The position numbers were made by a program, and so were the translations under genes. A stretch of DNA of 20,189 nucleotides from CAYRFQ01 sp964423615 (GTDB lineage: Bacteria > Planctomycetota > Planctomycetia > Gemmatales > Gemmataceae), in assembly GCA_964423615.1 (NCBI GenBank), contig CAYRFQ010000120.1:1-20189 (forward strand), given 5' to 3'. Below, piece by piece: positions 5,964-14,871 of this stretch. How positions within the stretch are numbered: the stretch's first letter is position 1; the number at the start of each line of letters is the position of its first letter. Below the pieces are notes generated by a model that searched no databases, was not told the origin of the DNA, and saw only the letters and a program-made list of their open reading frames with translations.

Positions 5964-8387
5964 GTGAAAGCCGAGTCGACGACGATGCCCCCTCCATTGG
6001 TATTCGCACAACTCACCGCCTGGCATTGGACGTCGATTGCCGCAGGAGTGGTTTTCCTCCTTGCGTTGGTGTACGTCTTACGCTATTGGATATTGATCCG
6101 AATCCCGCTGTGGGTCCTGTCGCGACTGTTGTACCGGATTCGGATTCACGGACTTGAGAACATCCCAAAGAGTGGTCCAGCGTTGATGGTTTGCAACCAC
6201 GTCAGTTACATCGACGCACAACTCTTACTCGCGAGCATCCGAAGGCCTATCCGGTTTTTAATTTGGGCCGAGTTCCTTCGCGTGTTCGGGGTTCGCCAAC
6301 TCCTCCAAGTCGCAAAAGTTATCCCCATCAACGGCAAAGCCGGCCCCCGAGCCATTGTCAAATCTCTCCGAATGGCCAGCGAAGCCCTGGCCAACGGAGA
6401 GTTAGTCTGTGTCTTTGCCGAGGGAGGGATTACACGAACCGGGTTCATCCTGCCATTCTATCGCGGCATTGAAAAGATCGTCGAAAAGAGTCCAGCACCA
6501 ATCGTGCCGGTGTATCTCGACCACGTCTGGGGCAGCATTTTCAGTTATCGGGGCGGCAAGTTTTTCTGGAAACGGCCCCGCAAGTGGCGTTATCCGGTCA
6601 CGATCAACTTCGGCGAACAACTCGACGCGAAGACTACGTCGACACAAGTCCGATTTGCGATCCAAAGACTTGCGGCCCAATCGGCCGTCCGACGATCTCA
6701 CAAACGAACCCCCGCGCACCGTCAGTTCGTCCGAACAGCTTGCCAGAATTTGTTCCGCACATGCTTCATTGATCCGAGCAATGAAAAGAAGCCAGAGTTG
6801 AAATACTACGAAGTGCTCGTTGGGGTAAAGATTTTTGCCAAACGGCTTGCACCGATTCTCAAAGGCGATCCCATGGTCGGCGTTTGGATTCCTCCTGCGC
6901 CGGGCGGGGCCATCGCGAACATCGCCCTGGCCGTGCTTGGCAAAACATCAGTCAACCTCAACTACACGGCTTCGAAAGACCTCGTTCAGTCGGCGATCCG
7001 GCAGTGTCGAATCAAGCATGTCCTCACGTCACGAGCATTCACCAAACGAATCTCGATCGATCCAGGGCCGGGCGTCGAGCTGATCTATCTCGAAGACATC
7101 CGGGAGAAGGTCACGAGTTGGGAACGGACGAGTACGTTCTTGAACGTCCTTTTGACGCCGCGGATCATTCAAGAATACGTCTTCATGGGTTTGAGCCAGC
7201 ATACGTGCGAAGACCTTGCAACGATCATCTTCTCGAGCGGAAGTACGGGAGAACCCAAGGGAGTCATGCTCACCCACGCCAACGTAGCGGGCAATGCGGA
7301 GTCGATGATTCAAGCCGTAGACTTCTCGCGGAAGGATAAGCTATTGGGCATCCTCCCGTTCTTTCATAGTTTCGGGTACACCGTGACGCTCTGGGTTCCG
7401 CTCCAGGTCGGGGCCGTGACCATCTTCCACCCCAATCCGCTTGAGTCCAAGAAAATTGGAGAATCGTGCAAAAAGTTCGGCTGTACGATCATGCTCTCGA
7501 CGCCGACGTTCTTGCGGTCCTATTTGAAACGGTGTGAGCCTGACTGCTTCGAAGCATTGCGATTGCTCATCACCGGCGCCGAGAAGTTACCCCAATCGCT
7601 TGCGATCGAATTCCTTGAGAAGTTCGGCAAGGAGCCACTCGAGGGGTACGGTTGCACCGAGTGTTCGCCGGTCGTTTCGACGAACGTTCCGGATTGGCAA
7701 GATGGGGAGTACAAACAGGTCGGAAACAAACGAGGGACGATCGGGCAGCCCATACCAGGCGTCGCGGTCAAAGTCGTTCACAAAGACACCTACGAGGAAC
7801 TGCCGATCGACCAAGAGGGGTTGTTGTTGGTCTACGGAGCCAACATCATGAAGGGATATCTGGGACGAGAGGACCTGACGAAGAAAAAAATCATCAACGG
7901 TTGGTACGTCACCGGAGATTTGGCCAAACTCGACGAAGACGGTTTCATCACGATCACCGGCCGCGAAGAACGCTTCGCCAAAATCGGTGGAGAAATGGTG
8001 CCCCTCGAACGCGTCGAAGAAGAACTCCACCACGCCCTGGAGACGAACGAACGCACGTGCGCTGTGACGGCAATTCCCGACGAAAAACGCGGAGAACGAA
8101 TTGTCGTCTTGCACACCAGCTTTAACGACCAAAGCGTCGGCGAAGTGCTCAAAAAGCTAGCAGGCCTCGGGGTTCCGAAAATCTACATGCCGCATTCTCG
8201 TGACTTCCACGAAGTCGAGGAGATTCCTGTATTGGGCAGCGGAAAGTTGGACATCAAGGGGGTCAAGGTCAGGGCCTTGGAACTTGCTAACCCAAAGCCG
8301 AGTCTGCCGCCATCGCCTCCGAGTGAAACGAAGACCGACTTGCCCGAAGCCAGTTTCGGCACAGCGGAACAACCAGACAATCTATGA
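5964..8387 (+). CDS. aas: Bifunctional acyltransferase / acyl-ACP (acyl-CoA) synthetase, Aas-like
   Basis: This 807-residue protein (numbered from GTG 5964) has the two-part layout of Aas. A membrane segment at about 23-45 precedes a PlsC/LPLAT acyltransferase domain with the HX4D motif NHVSYID (His79, Asp84) and FAEGG at 151-155. An AMP-binding adenylation domain follows: IIFSSGSTGEPKG from about 421, EGYGCTECSP at 559-568, YVTGDLAKLDEDG at 647-659, and GSGKLD with the probable catalytic Lys760. E. coli Aas activates free fatty acids on ACP and re-acylates lysophosphatidylethanolamine at the inner membrane; a similar phospholipid-repair role is inferred. It is somewhat longer than E. coli Aas (719) and has no fused LplT-type transporter. 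The frame is open upstream to 5718, but that part shows no domain. Its stop overlaps the trmJ start (ATGA). Substrate specificity cannot be read from sequence. Confidence 0.88.
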   Translation: MKAESTTMPPPLVFAQLTAWHWTSIAAGVVFLLALVYVLRYWILIRIPLWVLSRLLYRIRIHGLENIPKSGPALMVCNHVSYIDAQLLLASIRRPIRFLIWAEFLRVFGVRQLLQVAKVIPINGKAGPRAIVKSLRMASEALANGELVCVFAEGGITRTGFILPFYRGIEKIVEKSPAPIVPVYLDHVWGSIFSYRGGKFFWKRPRKWRYPVTINFGEQLDAKTTSTQVRFAIQRLAAQSAVRRSHKRTPAHRQFVRTACQNLFRTCFIDPSNEKKPELKYYEVLVGVKIFAKRLAPILKGDPMVGVWIPPAPGGAIANIALAVLGKTSVNLNYTASKDLVQSAIRQCRIKHVLTSRAFTKRISIDPGPGVELIYLEDIREKVTSWERTSTFLNVLLTPRIIQEYVFMGLSQHTCEDLATIIFSSGSTGEPKGVMLTHANVAGNAESMIQAVDFSRKDKLLGILPFFHSFGYTVTLWVPLQVGAVTIFHPNPLESKKIGESCKKFGCTIMLSTPTFLRSYLKRCEPDCFEALRLLITGAEKLPQSLAIEFLEKFGKEPLEGYGCTECSPVVSTNVPDWQDGEYKQVGNKRGTIGQPIPGVAVKVVHKDTYEELPIDQEGLLLVYGANIMKGYLGREDLTKKKIINGWYVTGDLAKLDEDGFITITGREERFAKIGGEMVPLERVEEELHHALETNERTCAVTAIPDEKRGERIVVLHTSFNDQSVGEVLKKLAGLGVPKIYMPHSRDFHEVEEIPVLGSGKLDIKGVKVRALELANPKPSLPPSPPSETKTDLPEASFGTAEQPDNL

Positions 8388-9151
8388 ATGAGCCTTGTCA
8401 ACAACCGGAATCACTCCGGTGTTCGGTCGTTCTCGTGCGTCCCAAAGTGTCCGCGAACGTGGGAGCCGTTGCTCGCGTCATGCGAAACATGGGGTTGCGA
8501 AGGCTCTGTCTGGTTGACCCCGAGGCCGACATCGATGATCCTCGTGGTCGGCTGCTGGCCACCCACAGCCACGAAATTCTCGACAACGCAACCATCGTGG
8601 ACGACCTCGATGCAGCCCTCTCGAATGAAGTCTTGGTGGCTGCAACTTCTGGTCGGCGAGGCGGGTTATTTCGCAAGCAAACGATTGGGCCACCTGAAGA
8701 GATTGCCAAACACCTCGTCACGGCATCGTTCGAAGGTCCGGTCTCGCTCGTATTCGGCCCCGAAACAAGCGGACTGACGAATGCCGAAATTGCCCGATGT
8801 CATTATCTCATTCACATACCCACTGACGAAGCCCACCTGGCCCTCAACCTCGCTCAAGCCGTCGCGATTTGTCTGTACGAGCTTCGACGGTGTTGGCTCG
8901 AAACACAAAAACCCAATACCGTCCGCGACGACGCGGCCCCCTTCGCCTACCAGGAAGTCATGTTCGAAAAGTTGCGAGCGTCTCTAGAAGCATTACACTT
9001 TTTGTATGGCCCCAAAGCCGATTCGCTGATGCATGCTCTACGTCATTTGATCACCCGAGCGCGACCAAGCCGAATGGAAGTCGACGTCTTGATGGGCCTC
9101 GCTAAACAAATCCAATGGTTCTGCAACAACCACCAGGAGAAGGAAAGTTGA
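8384..9151 (+). CDS. trmJ: RNA 2'-O-methyltransferase of the TrmH/SpoU superfamily, TrmJ type
   Basis: The 255-residue protein has the three SPOUT (trefoil-knot) motifs. Motif 1 is VSANVGAVARVMRNMG, at about 22-37, with the conserved Asn and Arg. Motif 2 is LVFGPETSGL at 122-131. Motif 3 is IHIPT followed by LNLAQAVAICLYEL at about 143-167. The FGPETSGL form, the overall length and the C-terminal helical extension fit TrmJ, which methylates the ribose of nucleotide 32 in tRNA using S-adenosylmethionine. The start ATG at 8384 overlaps the aas stop (ATGA), and its own stop overlaps the next start (TTGA), so translation is probably coupled along the cluster. A generic SpoU-family methyltransferase with another RNA target is the alternative. 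Confidence 0.9.
   Translation: MNEPCQQPESLRCSVVLVRPKVSANVGAVARVMRNMGLRRLCLVDPEADIDDPRGRLLATHSHEILDNATIVDDLDAALSNEVLVAATSGRRGGLFRKQTIGPPEEIAKHLVTASFEGPVSLVFGPETSGLTNAEIARCHYLIHIPTDEAHLALNLAQAVAICLYELRRCWLETQKPNTVRDDAAPFAYQEVMFEKLRASLEALHFLYGPKADSLMHALRHLITRARPSRMEVDVLMGLAKQIQWFCNNHQEKES
9135..9144 (+). promoter_or_regulatory. Ribosome binding site of the nitroreductase-family gene
   Basis: AGGAGAAGGA lies at the end of trmJ, with AGGAG eight nucleotides before the TTG at 9148. It supports a TTG start overlapping the trmJ stop (TTGA) over the ATG at 9115, which lies inside trmJ and lacks such a site. Confidence 0.65.
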
Positions 9152-9864
9152 CCGAACCGGCGTTCATCCCCTACCGATCGGAACGTCTCGGTAACTCCGA
9201 AATGACTCGCCGAGCTGCTACGTTCTACGAACTCATGGACGCACGACGCAGCGTGCGACACTTTTCCTCCGATCCGGTTCCGCGAGAGTTAATCGAGTTG
9301 GCGATCCGCACGGCGTCGACCGCACCTTCCGGGGCCCACCGTCAACCCTGGCGTTTCGTGGCCATCGACGACCCTGCCCTCAAACACGAAATTCGGCTCG
9401 CGGCAGAAGAAGAAGAACGCCTCTCTTATGAAGGTCGAATGCCTGCTGAATGGTTGGATGCACTCGCACCCCTGGGGACGAACTGGCGCAAACCGTATCT
9501 TGAGATCGTCCCTTGGCTTGTCGTCGTTTTTGAAGAACAACATGGTCTTGGTGCTGACGGGCAGGTTCGCAAAAACTACTACGTGAAGGAAAGCGTCGGA
9601 ATCGCGTGCGGTCTCTTCATCGCCGCGCTCCACAATATGGGCTTGGCGACACTCACTCACACCCCGAGCCCGATGGGATTCCTCTCGAAGATTCTCAAAC
9701 GCCCGGAAAACGAAAAGCCGTATATCTTGTTTCCCGTTGGCCATCCGGCGCCGGACGCCGAAGTCCCGAACATCACGAGGAAACCCCTCGATGAAGTCGC
9801 CGTGTTTCCTCTTTGCGATACTCAAGGTTACAATTCTGAGGACCCTGAAGGCCCAAGCAACTGA
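9148..9864 (+). CDS. Nitroreductase-family flavoprotein, iodotyrosine deiodinase-like
   Basis: This 238-residue protein has the FMN-dependent nitroreductase fold: RRSVRHF at 33-39, TAPSGAHRQPW at 58-68 and a C-terminal LATLTHTP segment followed by FPVGHPAPDAEVP. It resembles mammalian iodotyrosine deiodinase (IYD) far more than NfsA/NfsB. The three residues that IYD uses to hold the zwitterion of halotyrosine (Glu, Tyr, Lys) align here at Glu90, Tyr94 and Lys115 with exactly the IYD spacing (4 and 21), in the context EEERLSYEGRM and TNWRK. The inferred reaction is reductive dehalogenation of halotyrosines; the natural bacterial substrate is unknown. The start chosen is TTG 9148, with a strong ribosome site and a TTGA overlap with trmJ; ATG 9115 is possible. 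No signal peptide or membrane anchor is seen, so it should be cytoplasmic, unlike the anchored mammalian enzyme. Confidence 0.88.
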   Translation: MTEPAFIPYRSERLGNSEMTRRAATFYELMDARRSVRHFSSDPVPRELIELAIRTASTAPSGAHRQPWRFVAIDDPALKHEIRLAAEEEERLSYEGRMPAEWLDALAPLGTNWRKPYLEIVPWLVVVFEEQHGLGADGQVRKNYYVKESVGIACGLFIAALHNMGLATLTHTPSPMGFLSKILKRPENEKPYILFPVGHPAPDAEVPNITRKPLDEVAVFPLCDTQGYNSEDPEGPSN

Positions 9865-9883
9865 TACGAACCCTGGCACCTGA

Positions 9884-11245
9884 ATGAACACGCAAACGCA
9901 ACTTCGCGAACACGCTTTCTCGATCTGGCAAACTGCCGTGGATGCCGTCCGTCCAGAATCTCTAATCAATGCGACTTTGGAAGACAGCAATTGGCCGATC
10001 CGCAATACCCTCGAATCGGCCAAGCGAATTCTGGTCATCGGTGGAGGCAAGGCTGGCGTTGCGATGGCCAAAGCCGTCGAACACGAACTGACGGCCTTGC
10101 TCGACCGTGTCGAGGGAATTGTGAACGTCCCTGGGAGCCCCGAGGGATTTCCGAAGATGGAGAAAATTCAACTCCACGTAGCCCGCCCTGCAGGGACGAA
10201 TCAGCCAACGACGGAGGGCGTCGAAGGAACCCAACGGATTCTGGAATTGGCCGCAAGCGCTGGTCCGGAAGACGTCGGCTTGTGTTTGCTGTCCGGAGGT
10301 GGTTCCGCCTTACTGCCCGCGCCCATCGAGGGAATCACTCTCGAAGACAAACAAACGGTTACAAAGCTCCTGCACCGGTGTGGGGCTACTATCAACGAGA
10401 TGAATTGCGTCCGCAAACACCTCAGTGCGATCAAAGGTGGCAGACTCGCCCAGCGCTTTGCCGGACGCAAACTCTTCAGCCTCATAATCTCGGACGTCAT
10501 CGGAGACCCACTCGACGTCATTGCTTCCGGCCCGACGGCGCCAGATCCCACGACATTCAGCGACGCTAAAGGCGTTCTCTTGAAGTTTCATTTGTGGGAC
10601 GAAATTCCGGAGGCAGTCCGGACGCTGTTGACAAGGGGAATCGCTGGCGAGATACCAGAAACGACGAAAGAACTTCCCGAGAACGTCTCAAACCATATTA
10701 TCGGCAACAATGACAGGGCACTGGCCTTCGCCCAGGCGAAGGCAGAGGAACTTGGGTACCGCGTTCTCAACCTTGGATCCTACATCGAAGGCGAGACGCG
10801 CGAAGCTGCGTTAACCTTCGCCGGAATCATCCGGAGCATTCAACGCGAAAGGCTCCCATTGGGTCCACCATGTTGTGTCCTCAGCGGCGGCGAGACAACC
10901 GTCACGTTAAATCCCGAACACGGCCTTGGCGGAAGAAACCAAGAATTCGTGCTCGCGATGTTAAACAAATTACGCAACGACGATCTACGCAACGTTACCC
11001 TCCTCAGTGGTGGCACCGATGGCGAAGACGGTCCTTGTGATGCGGCTGGAGCCATGGGTGATGGTCAAACGATAACCCGAGCCAACGAACGCAACATTTC
11101 CCTCACCGAGTACCTAGAGCAACACGACGCTTATCATTTCTTCGAAAAGACGGGCGATCTGATCCAAACCGGACTGACCCAAACAAATGTTATGGACGTG
11201 CGAGTGATCCTGATCGGGGAGTCCTCTACGGGGTCACCTTCCTGA
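9884..11245 (+). CDS. gckA: Glycerate 2-kinase, GckA/TtuD family (DUF4147 + MOFRL)
   Basis: The 453-residue protein has the MOFRL-family layout. An N-terminal DUF4147 domain carries ILVIGGGKAGVAMAKAVE (about 49-66) and the glycine-rich CLLSGGGSALLPAP (134-147), followed by ASGPTAPDP. The C-terminal MOFRL domain carries LSGGETTVTL, GRNQEFVLA and SGGTDGEDGPCDAAGA, and ends with TGLTQTNVMDVRVILIG. These enzymes phosphorylate D-glycerate, usually to 2-phosphoglycerate, feeding glycolysis from glyoxylate, serine or sugar-acid breakdown. It follows the deiodinase-like gene by 19 nt on the same strand and ends the cluster before a probable terminator. No strong Shine-Dalgarno is visible. Older annotations of this family as hydroxypyruvate reductase are considered errors. 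Confidence 0.92.
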   Translation: MNTQTQLREHAFSIWQTAVDAVRPESLINATLEDSNWPIRNTLESAKRILVIGGGKAGVAMAKAVEHELTALLDRVEGIVNVPGSPEGFPKMEKIQLHVARPAGTNQPTTEGVEGTQRILELAASAGPEDVGLCLLSGGGSALLPAPIEGITLEDKQTVTKLLHRCGATINEMNCVRKHLSAIKGGRLAQRFAGRKLFSLIISDVIGDPLDVIASGPTAPDPTTFSDAKGVLLKFHLWDEIPEAVRTLLTRGIAGEIPETTKELPENVSNHIIGNNDRALAFAQAKAEELGYRVLNLGSYIEGETREAALTFAGIIRSIQRERLPLGPPCCVLSGGETTVTLNPEHGLGGRNQEFVLAMLNKLRNDDLRNVTLLSGGTDGEDGPCDAAGAMGDGQTITRANERNISLTEYLEQHDAYHFFEKTGDLIQTGLTQTNVMDVRVILIGESSTGSPS

Positions 11246-11275
11246 GGTGTTGCGAATTGATATCATAAATAGAGA

Positions 11276-11293
11276 GGCACGACTCTCCGTGCC
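11276..11293. repeat. Short G+C-rich hairpin after gckA
   Basis: GGCACG (11276-11281) and CGTGCC (11288-11293) form a perfect 6-bp stem with a 6-nt loop, 30 nt after the gckA stop. Its right arm overlaps the left arm of the probable terminator stem just downstream, so the two could compete. Confidence 0.45.
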
Positions 11294-11322
11294 CCTGCCG
11301 CGAACAGGAATGGGCGTTTTTT
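11291..11322 (+). terminator. Probable intrinsic terminator of the aas-trmJ-deiodinase-gckA cluster
   Basis: CCTG (11294-11297) pairs with CAGG (11305-11308) across a 7-nt loop. GCC (11291-11293) pairs with GGC (11313-11315) after a small internal bulge, and a run of six T follows at 11317-11322. The position, 46 nt after gckA and about 190 nt before the next gene, fits a Rho-independent terminator. The short stem makes its strength uncertain. Confidence 0.5.
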
Positions 11323-11509
11323 GGTTGTCCCCTGTGGAGAAGATTCGTGTTGTGGGCCTGCGCGAAAGTGTTTTAACTCGCCTCAGTGGTGCCCCGCCCT
11401 ACAAAACTCCTTCTCGCCTGACTTTTCTTCACATCGACAGAAAACCGCTCTTATTCGATGAACCTCATGACTCGGTTCTCGATACACACTCAAAACAAGG
11501 CAAGTTCCG

Positions 11510-14335
11510 ATGTACTTTCTGTTAATTGTTCTGCTCCTGGGTGGAGGCCTTTTCTGTGTCGGCTACGGCCTTCGAAAAACGAATAGTCGCCTGATCTTCG
11601 GAGGTTTGGCGCTGCTTGTGGTGACTCCCGCGTTCTTTGGATTCTTGAGCTTTTGGGCTGAGAAGCTATGGTTCGACGCCATCGGACATCCAGAACGCTT
11701 TTGGACGAACGTCCTGGCCCGCCTCATGGGTGCTGTGTTGGGAGCCATCTTGGGGGGACTCGTCGTCTTCGGGGTAACGTGGCGTTTACCCAGAGGCTCG
11801 CAGGTTTACCAGGGAATTGGTATCCTCGTTGGGGCTTTTTTCGGTTTGCTGCGAGGACTCGGAAGCTGGGAACTTGTTCTCAAATATACCTACGGAGTCT
11901 CGACGGGTACGAAAGATCCCATTTTGGGGATGGATACCGGATTCTATTTATTTTCTTTACCACTCTACGACAGATTCTACTGGTTGATCTTCCAATCCGC
12001 CTTTGTTGGGTTGATCGTCGCCATTATCCGTTTCGCAATTCGATTTGTTGATTGGGAAGAAGCCAAGCCAAGATGGCAACAGGCAGCCTGGTCCGTTTTT
12101 GATCTCGATGGTGTTTCGCACGCCTTGGGAAGTCTCGGAGTGGTTCTTGCTATCGGCTTCTTGTTGAGTCCCTATCACTTGATGTATTCGAATTGGGGGG
12201 CCGTAGCGGGTCCGGGTTGGACCGACGTGCACATCCGACTTCCAGCCTATTACGTTATGTCGGTTTTAACGGGCTTGATGGGTATTGCTTTCATGGTGCC
12301 TGCTTCGTCCCACGCATTCCAAAGACGAGTCGTGAGGTGGACACGGAAACAAGATCAGCCGGGAGCTGCCTTCATTTTCCCAGTTCTCGGATTTGTTGTT
12401 CTGTGGTTCGTAGTAGTGGGCGTGATTCCGATTGCAGTGCAGTGGCTGTTTGTCGAGCCGAACGAAATCACCATGGAAAGGCCTTACATTGCTCACAACA
12501 TCAAGTTCACCCGAATGGGCTTTCACCTCGATAAGGTGGAAGAAAAAGAATTCTCCGTGTCCCCCGAATTGAACCAAGAAACGATCGAGAAGAACAAACA
12601 CGTACTCTCCGAAGTGCGTCTATGGGATCCAAGAGCGTTGGATTCTGTGTACGAACAGTTCCAAGAAATCCGCCTCTACTACCAATTCCATGACGTCGAT
12701 ACAGACAGATATAGGATCGACGGAAAATATCGACAGGTGATGGTGTCGGCTCGGGAATTAGAGTTAGAGAATTTGCCGTCGAAGAGTCAAACGTTCGTCA
12801 ACCGCCGCTTCAAGTACACCCACGGTTATGGAATTACTCTTGCACCGGCTAGTGATTTCACGGACAAGGGGCTCCCCAACTTATTGATCAAGGATATACC
12901 ACCGAAAGTCTCGGTTCCAGAACTCAAGATCGATCGACCGGAAATCTACTATGGTGAACTAACCCGAACTTATGCCGTCGTGAACACAGCAGAGGCAGAA
13001 TTCGATTATCCGAGCGGTGACGACAATAAATATGTGCGTTATGCAGGCAAGGGCGGAGTTCCGATGGGGAATTGGTGGCGTCAATTCGTCTATGGATGGT
13101 CTCACGGAGGGACACAACTTTTATTTTCGACGTATCCGACGGCTGACAGTCGGATCATGTTCCACCGCAACATTCATAACAGGGTCCGACACCTCGCCCC
13201 GTTCTTGAAATTCGATAGCGACGCCTACATCGTTCTCGCCGACGGAAAGTTATATTGGATGATCGACGCATACACAACTTCGTCCTACTTTCCATACAGC
13301 GAATCGTATTTTTCAGGAGAATCTATCGAATACGATAAGGCTGGCCAGAGCCGGTCGGTTCGGACAGGAGTCGCGCTGTATTTGCACGGGGTTAACTACA
13401 TCCGCAACTCGGTGAAAGTTGTCGTCGATGCCTACGACGGGTCTGTCGATTTCTATGTGTTTGAGGAAAGTGACCCACTCATTCAGACGTGGCAACGGAT
13501 ATATCCTGGCCTATTCAAGTCGCGAGAAGAGATGCCCAAGAGTCTCGAAGAACACATCCGTTATCCGGAGGGCTTCCTGCTCGCTCAAGGATTGGTCTAT
13601 GCAAAGTACCACATGACCGATCCTGGAGTCTTCTATAACCAGGAAGATGTTTGGGTTCGGGCAACGGAAAAGTATTATTCGCAAGTTCAGCCCGTGGAGC
13701 CCTATTATGTGATGTGGGAGCCGCCAGAATCGGACAAAGCCGAATTCATCATCATGCAACCATACACGCCGAAAAATAGACAAGTGTTGATCAGTTGGCT
13801 TGCGGGGATGTGTGACCCGGACAATTATGGACGGCTACTAGCCTACCGATTTACCAAGGCCAATCGTGTCCTCGGCCCCCAGCAGATGGAGACCAAGATC
13901 GACCAAGATCGCCAACTCTCCCAGACCCTTACGCTTTGGGATCAACGCGGTTCTCGCGTTCTACGGGGCAACGTGCTGGTCATTCCAGTGAACTCCACGT
14001 TACTCTATGTCGAACCCATCTATCTCAAGGCGGAATCCGCCGCGTATCCCGAGTTGCGACTTGTGGCTGTGATGCATAACGACAGATTGAGTTATGCTGA
14101 GAACTTCGAGAACGCACTCCAAGGGCTCTTCACGGGCGTTCAACCGAAACTCGGTGGGCCTGACTTGGTGGTGGATGACAAATCGTTGAAAGGCCTCGCG
14201 AAGGAGGCCAACCAGGCCTTCGAACGCATGCTGAATTTTGAGAGCCGTAAAGAGTTCCGTAAGGCGGCCGACGAAAAAGAGAGACTCTATCGGGCTTTGC
14301 AAAAGATGATCTCGAATTCGCCGAAAGAGAAGTGA
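11510..14335 (+). CDS. UPF0182 family large membrane protein
   Basis: The 941-residue protein matches the UPF0182 (COG1615) family in length and layout. About seven hydrophobic segments fill the first third, beginning at residues 1-20 and ending with FVVLWFVVVGVIPIAVQWLF. The hallmark junction PNEITMERPYIAHNIKFTR then leads into a long soluble part presumed to lie outside the cytoplasmic membrane. That part has the family segments VWDPRAL-like (LWDPRALDSVYEQFQ), YTHGYGITLAP and GKLYWMIDAYTTSSYFPYS. No biochemical function is established for the family. It stands alone, with a 264-nt upstream gap containing the preceding terminator and no clear promoter, and it converges on yraN. The ATG at 11510 begins directly with the first membrane helix; upstream AAGGCAAG is only a weak ribosome site. 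Confidence 0.93.
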   Translation: MYFLLIVLLLGGGLFCVGYGLRKTNSRLIFGGLALLVVTPAFFGFLSFWAEKLWFDAIGHPERFWTNVLARLMGAVLGAILGGLVVFGVTWRLPRGSQVYQGIGILVGAFFGLLRGLGSWELVLKYTYGVSTGTKDPILGMDTGFYLFSLPLYDRFYWLIFQSAFVGLIVAIIRFAIRFVDWEEAKPRWQQAAWSVFDLDGVSHALGSLGVVLAIGFLLSPYHLMYSNWGAVAGPGWTDVHIRLPAYYVMSVLTGLMGIAFMVPASSHAFQRRVVRWTRKQDQPGAAFIFPVLGFVVLWFVVVGVIPIAVQWLFVEPNEITMERPYIAHNIKFTRMGFHLDKVEEKEFSVSPELNQETIEKNKHVLSEVRLWDPRALDSVYEQFQEIRLYYQFHDVDTDRYRIDGKYRQVMVSARELELENLPSKSQTFVNRRFKYTHGYGITLAPASDFTDKGLPNLLIKDIPPKVSVPELKIDRPEIYYGELTRTYAVVNTAEAEFDYPSGDDNKYVRYAGKGGVPMGNWWRQFVYGWSHGGTQLLFSTYPTADSRIMFHRNIHNRVRHLAPFLKFDSDAYIVLADGKLYWMIDAYTTSSYFPYSESYFSGESIEYDKAGQSRSVRTGVALYLHGVNYIRNSVKVVVDAYDGSVDFYVFEESDPLIQTWQRIYPGLFKSREEMPKSLEEHIRYPEGFLLAQGLVYAKYHMTDPGVFYNQEDVWVRATEKYYSQVQPVEPYYVMWEPPESDKAEFIIMQPYTPKNRQVLISWLAGMCDPDNYGRLLAYRFTKANRVLGPQQMETKIDQDRQLSQTLTLWDQRGSRVLRGNVLVIPVNSTLLYVEPIYLKAESAAYPELRLVAVMHNDRLSYAENFENALQGLFTGVQPKLGGPDLVVDDKSLKGLAKEANQAFERMLNFESRKEFRKAADEKERLYRALQKMISNSPKEK

Positions 14336-14470
14336 TGATGGCGACCACCGGCACTTTGCAACCACGTGACGACAATTTCCGGCATGCAGAAATTTTGCAG
14401 TGGCGCTATCCCGTCACATGCCGACTTCACGTACAACGCTGGATACTTCTCTTCTGCAAACCTCTTGTCG

Positions 14471-14857
14471 TCATTCGGTTGCTTCGAACGCGTTGGGATA
14501 ATGAGTGAACTTGGGTCGGTTCTGGCCTGGAGGCCATTGGATGATCAAGACATCGAAACGACCACAGTACTCATGGAGTTGATACCGCTGGATGAAATGA
14601 TGCGCCGTTAACGTGAGTTTGTGCTCTTTGGCCCAGTCAATGGATTCGGCGGTGAGATAGGGATCGCCTTGAGAAGTGGATCGGACCTCGACGAAGATCA
14701 AGCCTTCTTCGTCGAGGGCAACGATGTCGAGTTCACCATGTTTACACGAGTAATTCCGCTTGAGAATCCGACATCCACGCTGGCGAAAAAATTGGACTGC
14801 AGCGCCTTCGGAACGGTCGCCAAACCATTTTTTCCACCAGGAAGGTTTCCAGAACAT
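14471..14857 (-). CDS. yraN: YraN / UPF0102 family putative endonuclease
   Basis: The 128-residue protein has the UPF0102 pattern with a PD-(D/E)XK-like core. SEGAAVQFFRQRGCRILKRN near the N-terminus is followed by CKHGELDIVALDEEGLIFVEVRS, with the GELD and VEV(R) acidic and basic residues in place, then FDVLIIQW towards the C-terminus. Family members are predicted nucleases or Holliday-junction resolvase-like proteins; the substrate is unproven. The family usually has VEVK, while this protein has VEVR. It starts 14 nt after the rplS stop on the same strand, and the rplS-yraN neighbourhood is common in other bacteria. The downstream 135 nt separate it from the convergent UPF0182 gene. Confidence 0.88.
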   Translation of the reverse strand: MFWKPSWWKKWFGDRSEGAAVQFFRQRGCRILKRNYSCKHGELDIVALDEEGLIFVEVRSTSQGDPYLTAESIDWAKEHKLTLTAHHFIQRYQLHEYCGRFDVLIIQWPPGQNRPKFTHYPNAFEATE

Positions 14858-14871
14858 TGGGAATGGCTCGA

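Noticed and set aside
11247..11525. 92-codon frame between gckA and the UPF0182 gene
   Set aside because: It contains the probable terminator, overlaps the next start, and resembles no protein.
14366..14423. Inverted repeats GTGACG/CGTCAC and CGGCATG/CATGCCG between the UPF0182 gene and yraN as a bidirectional terminator
   Set aside because: The two pairings exclude each other, the loops are 30-40 nt, and no T-run follows on either strand.
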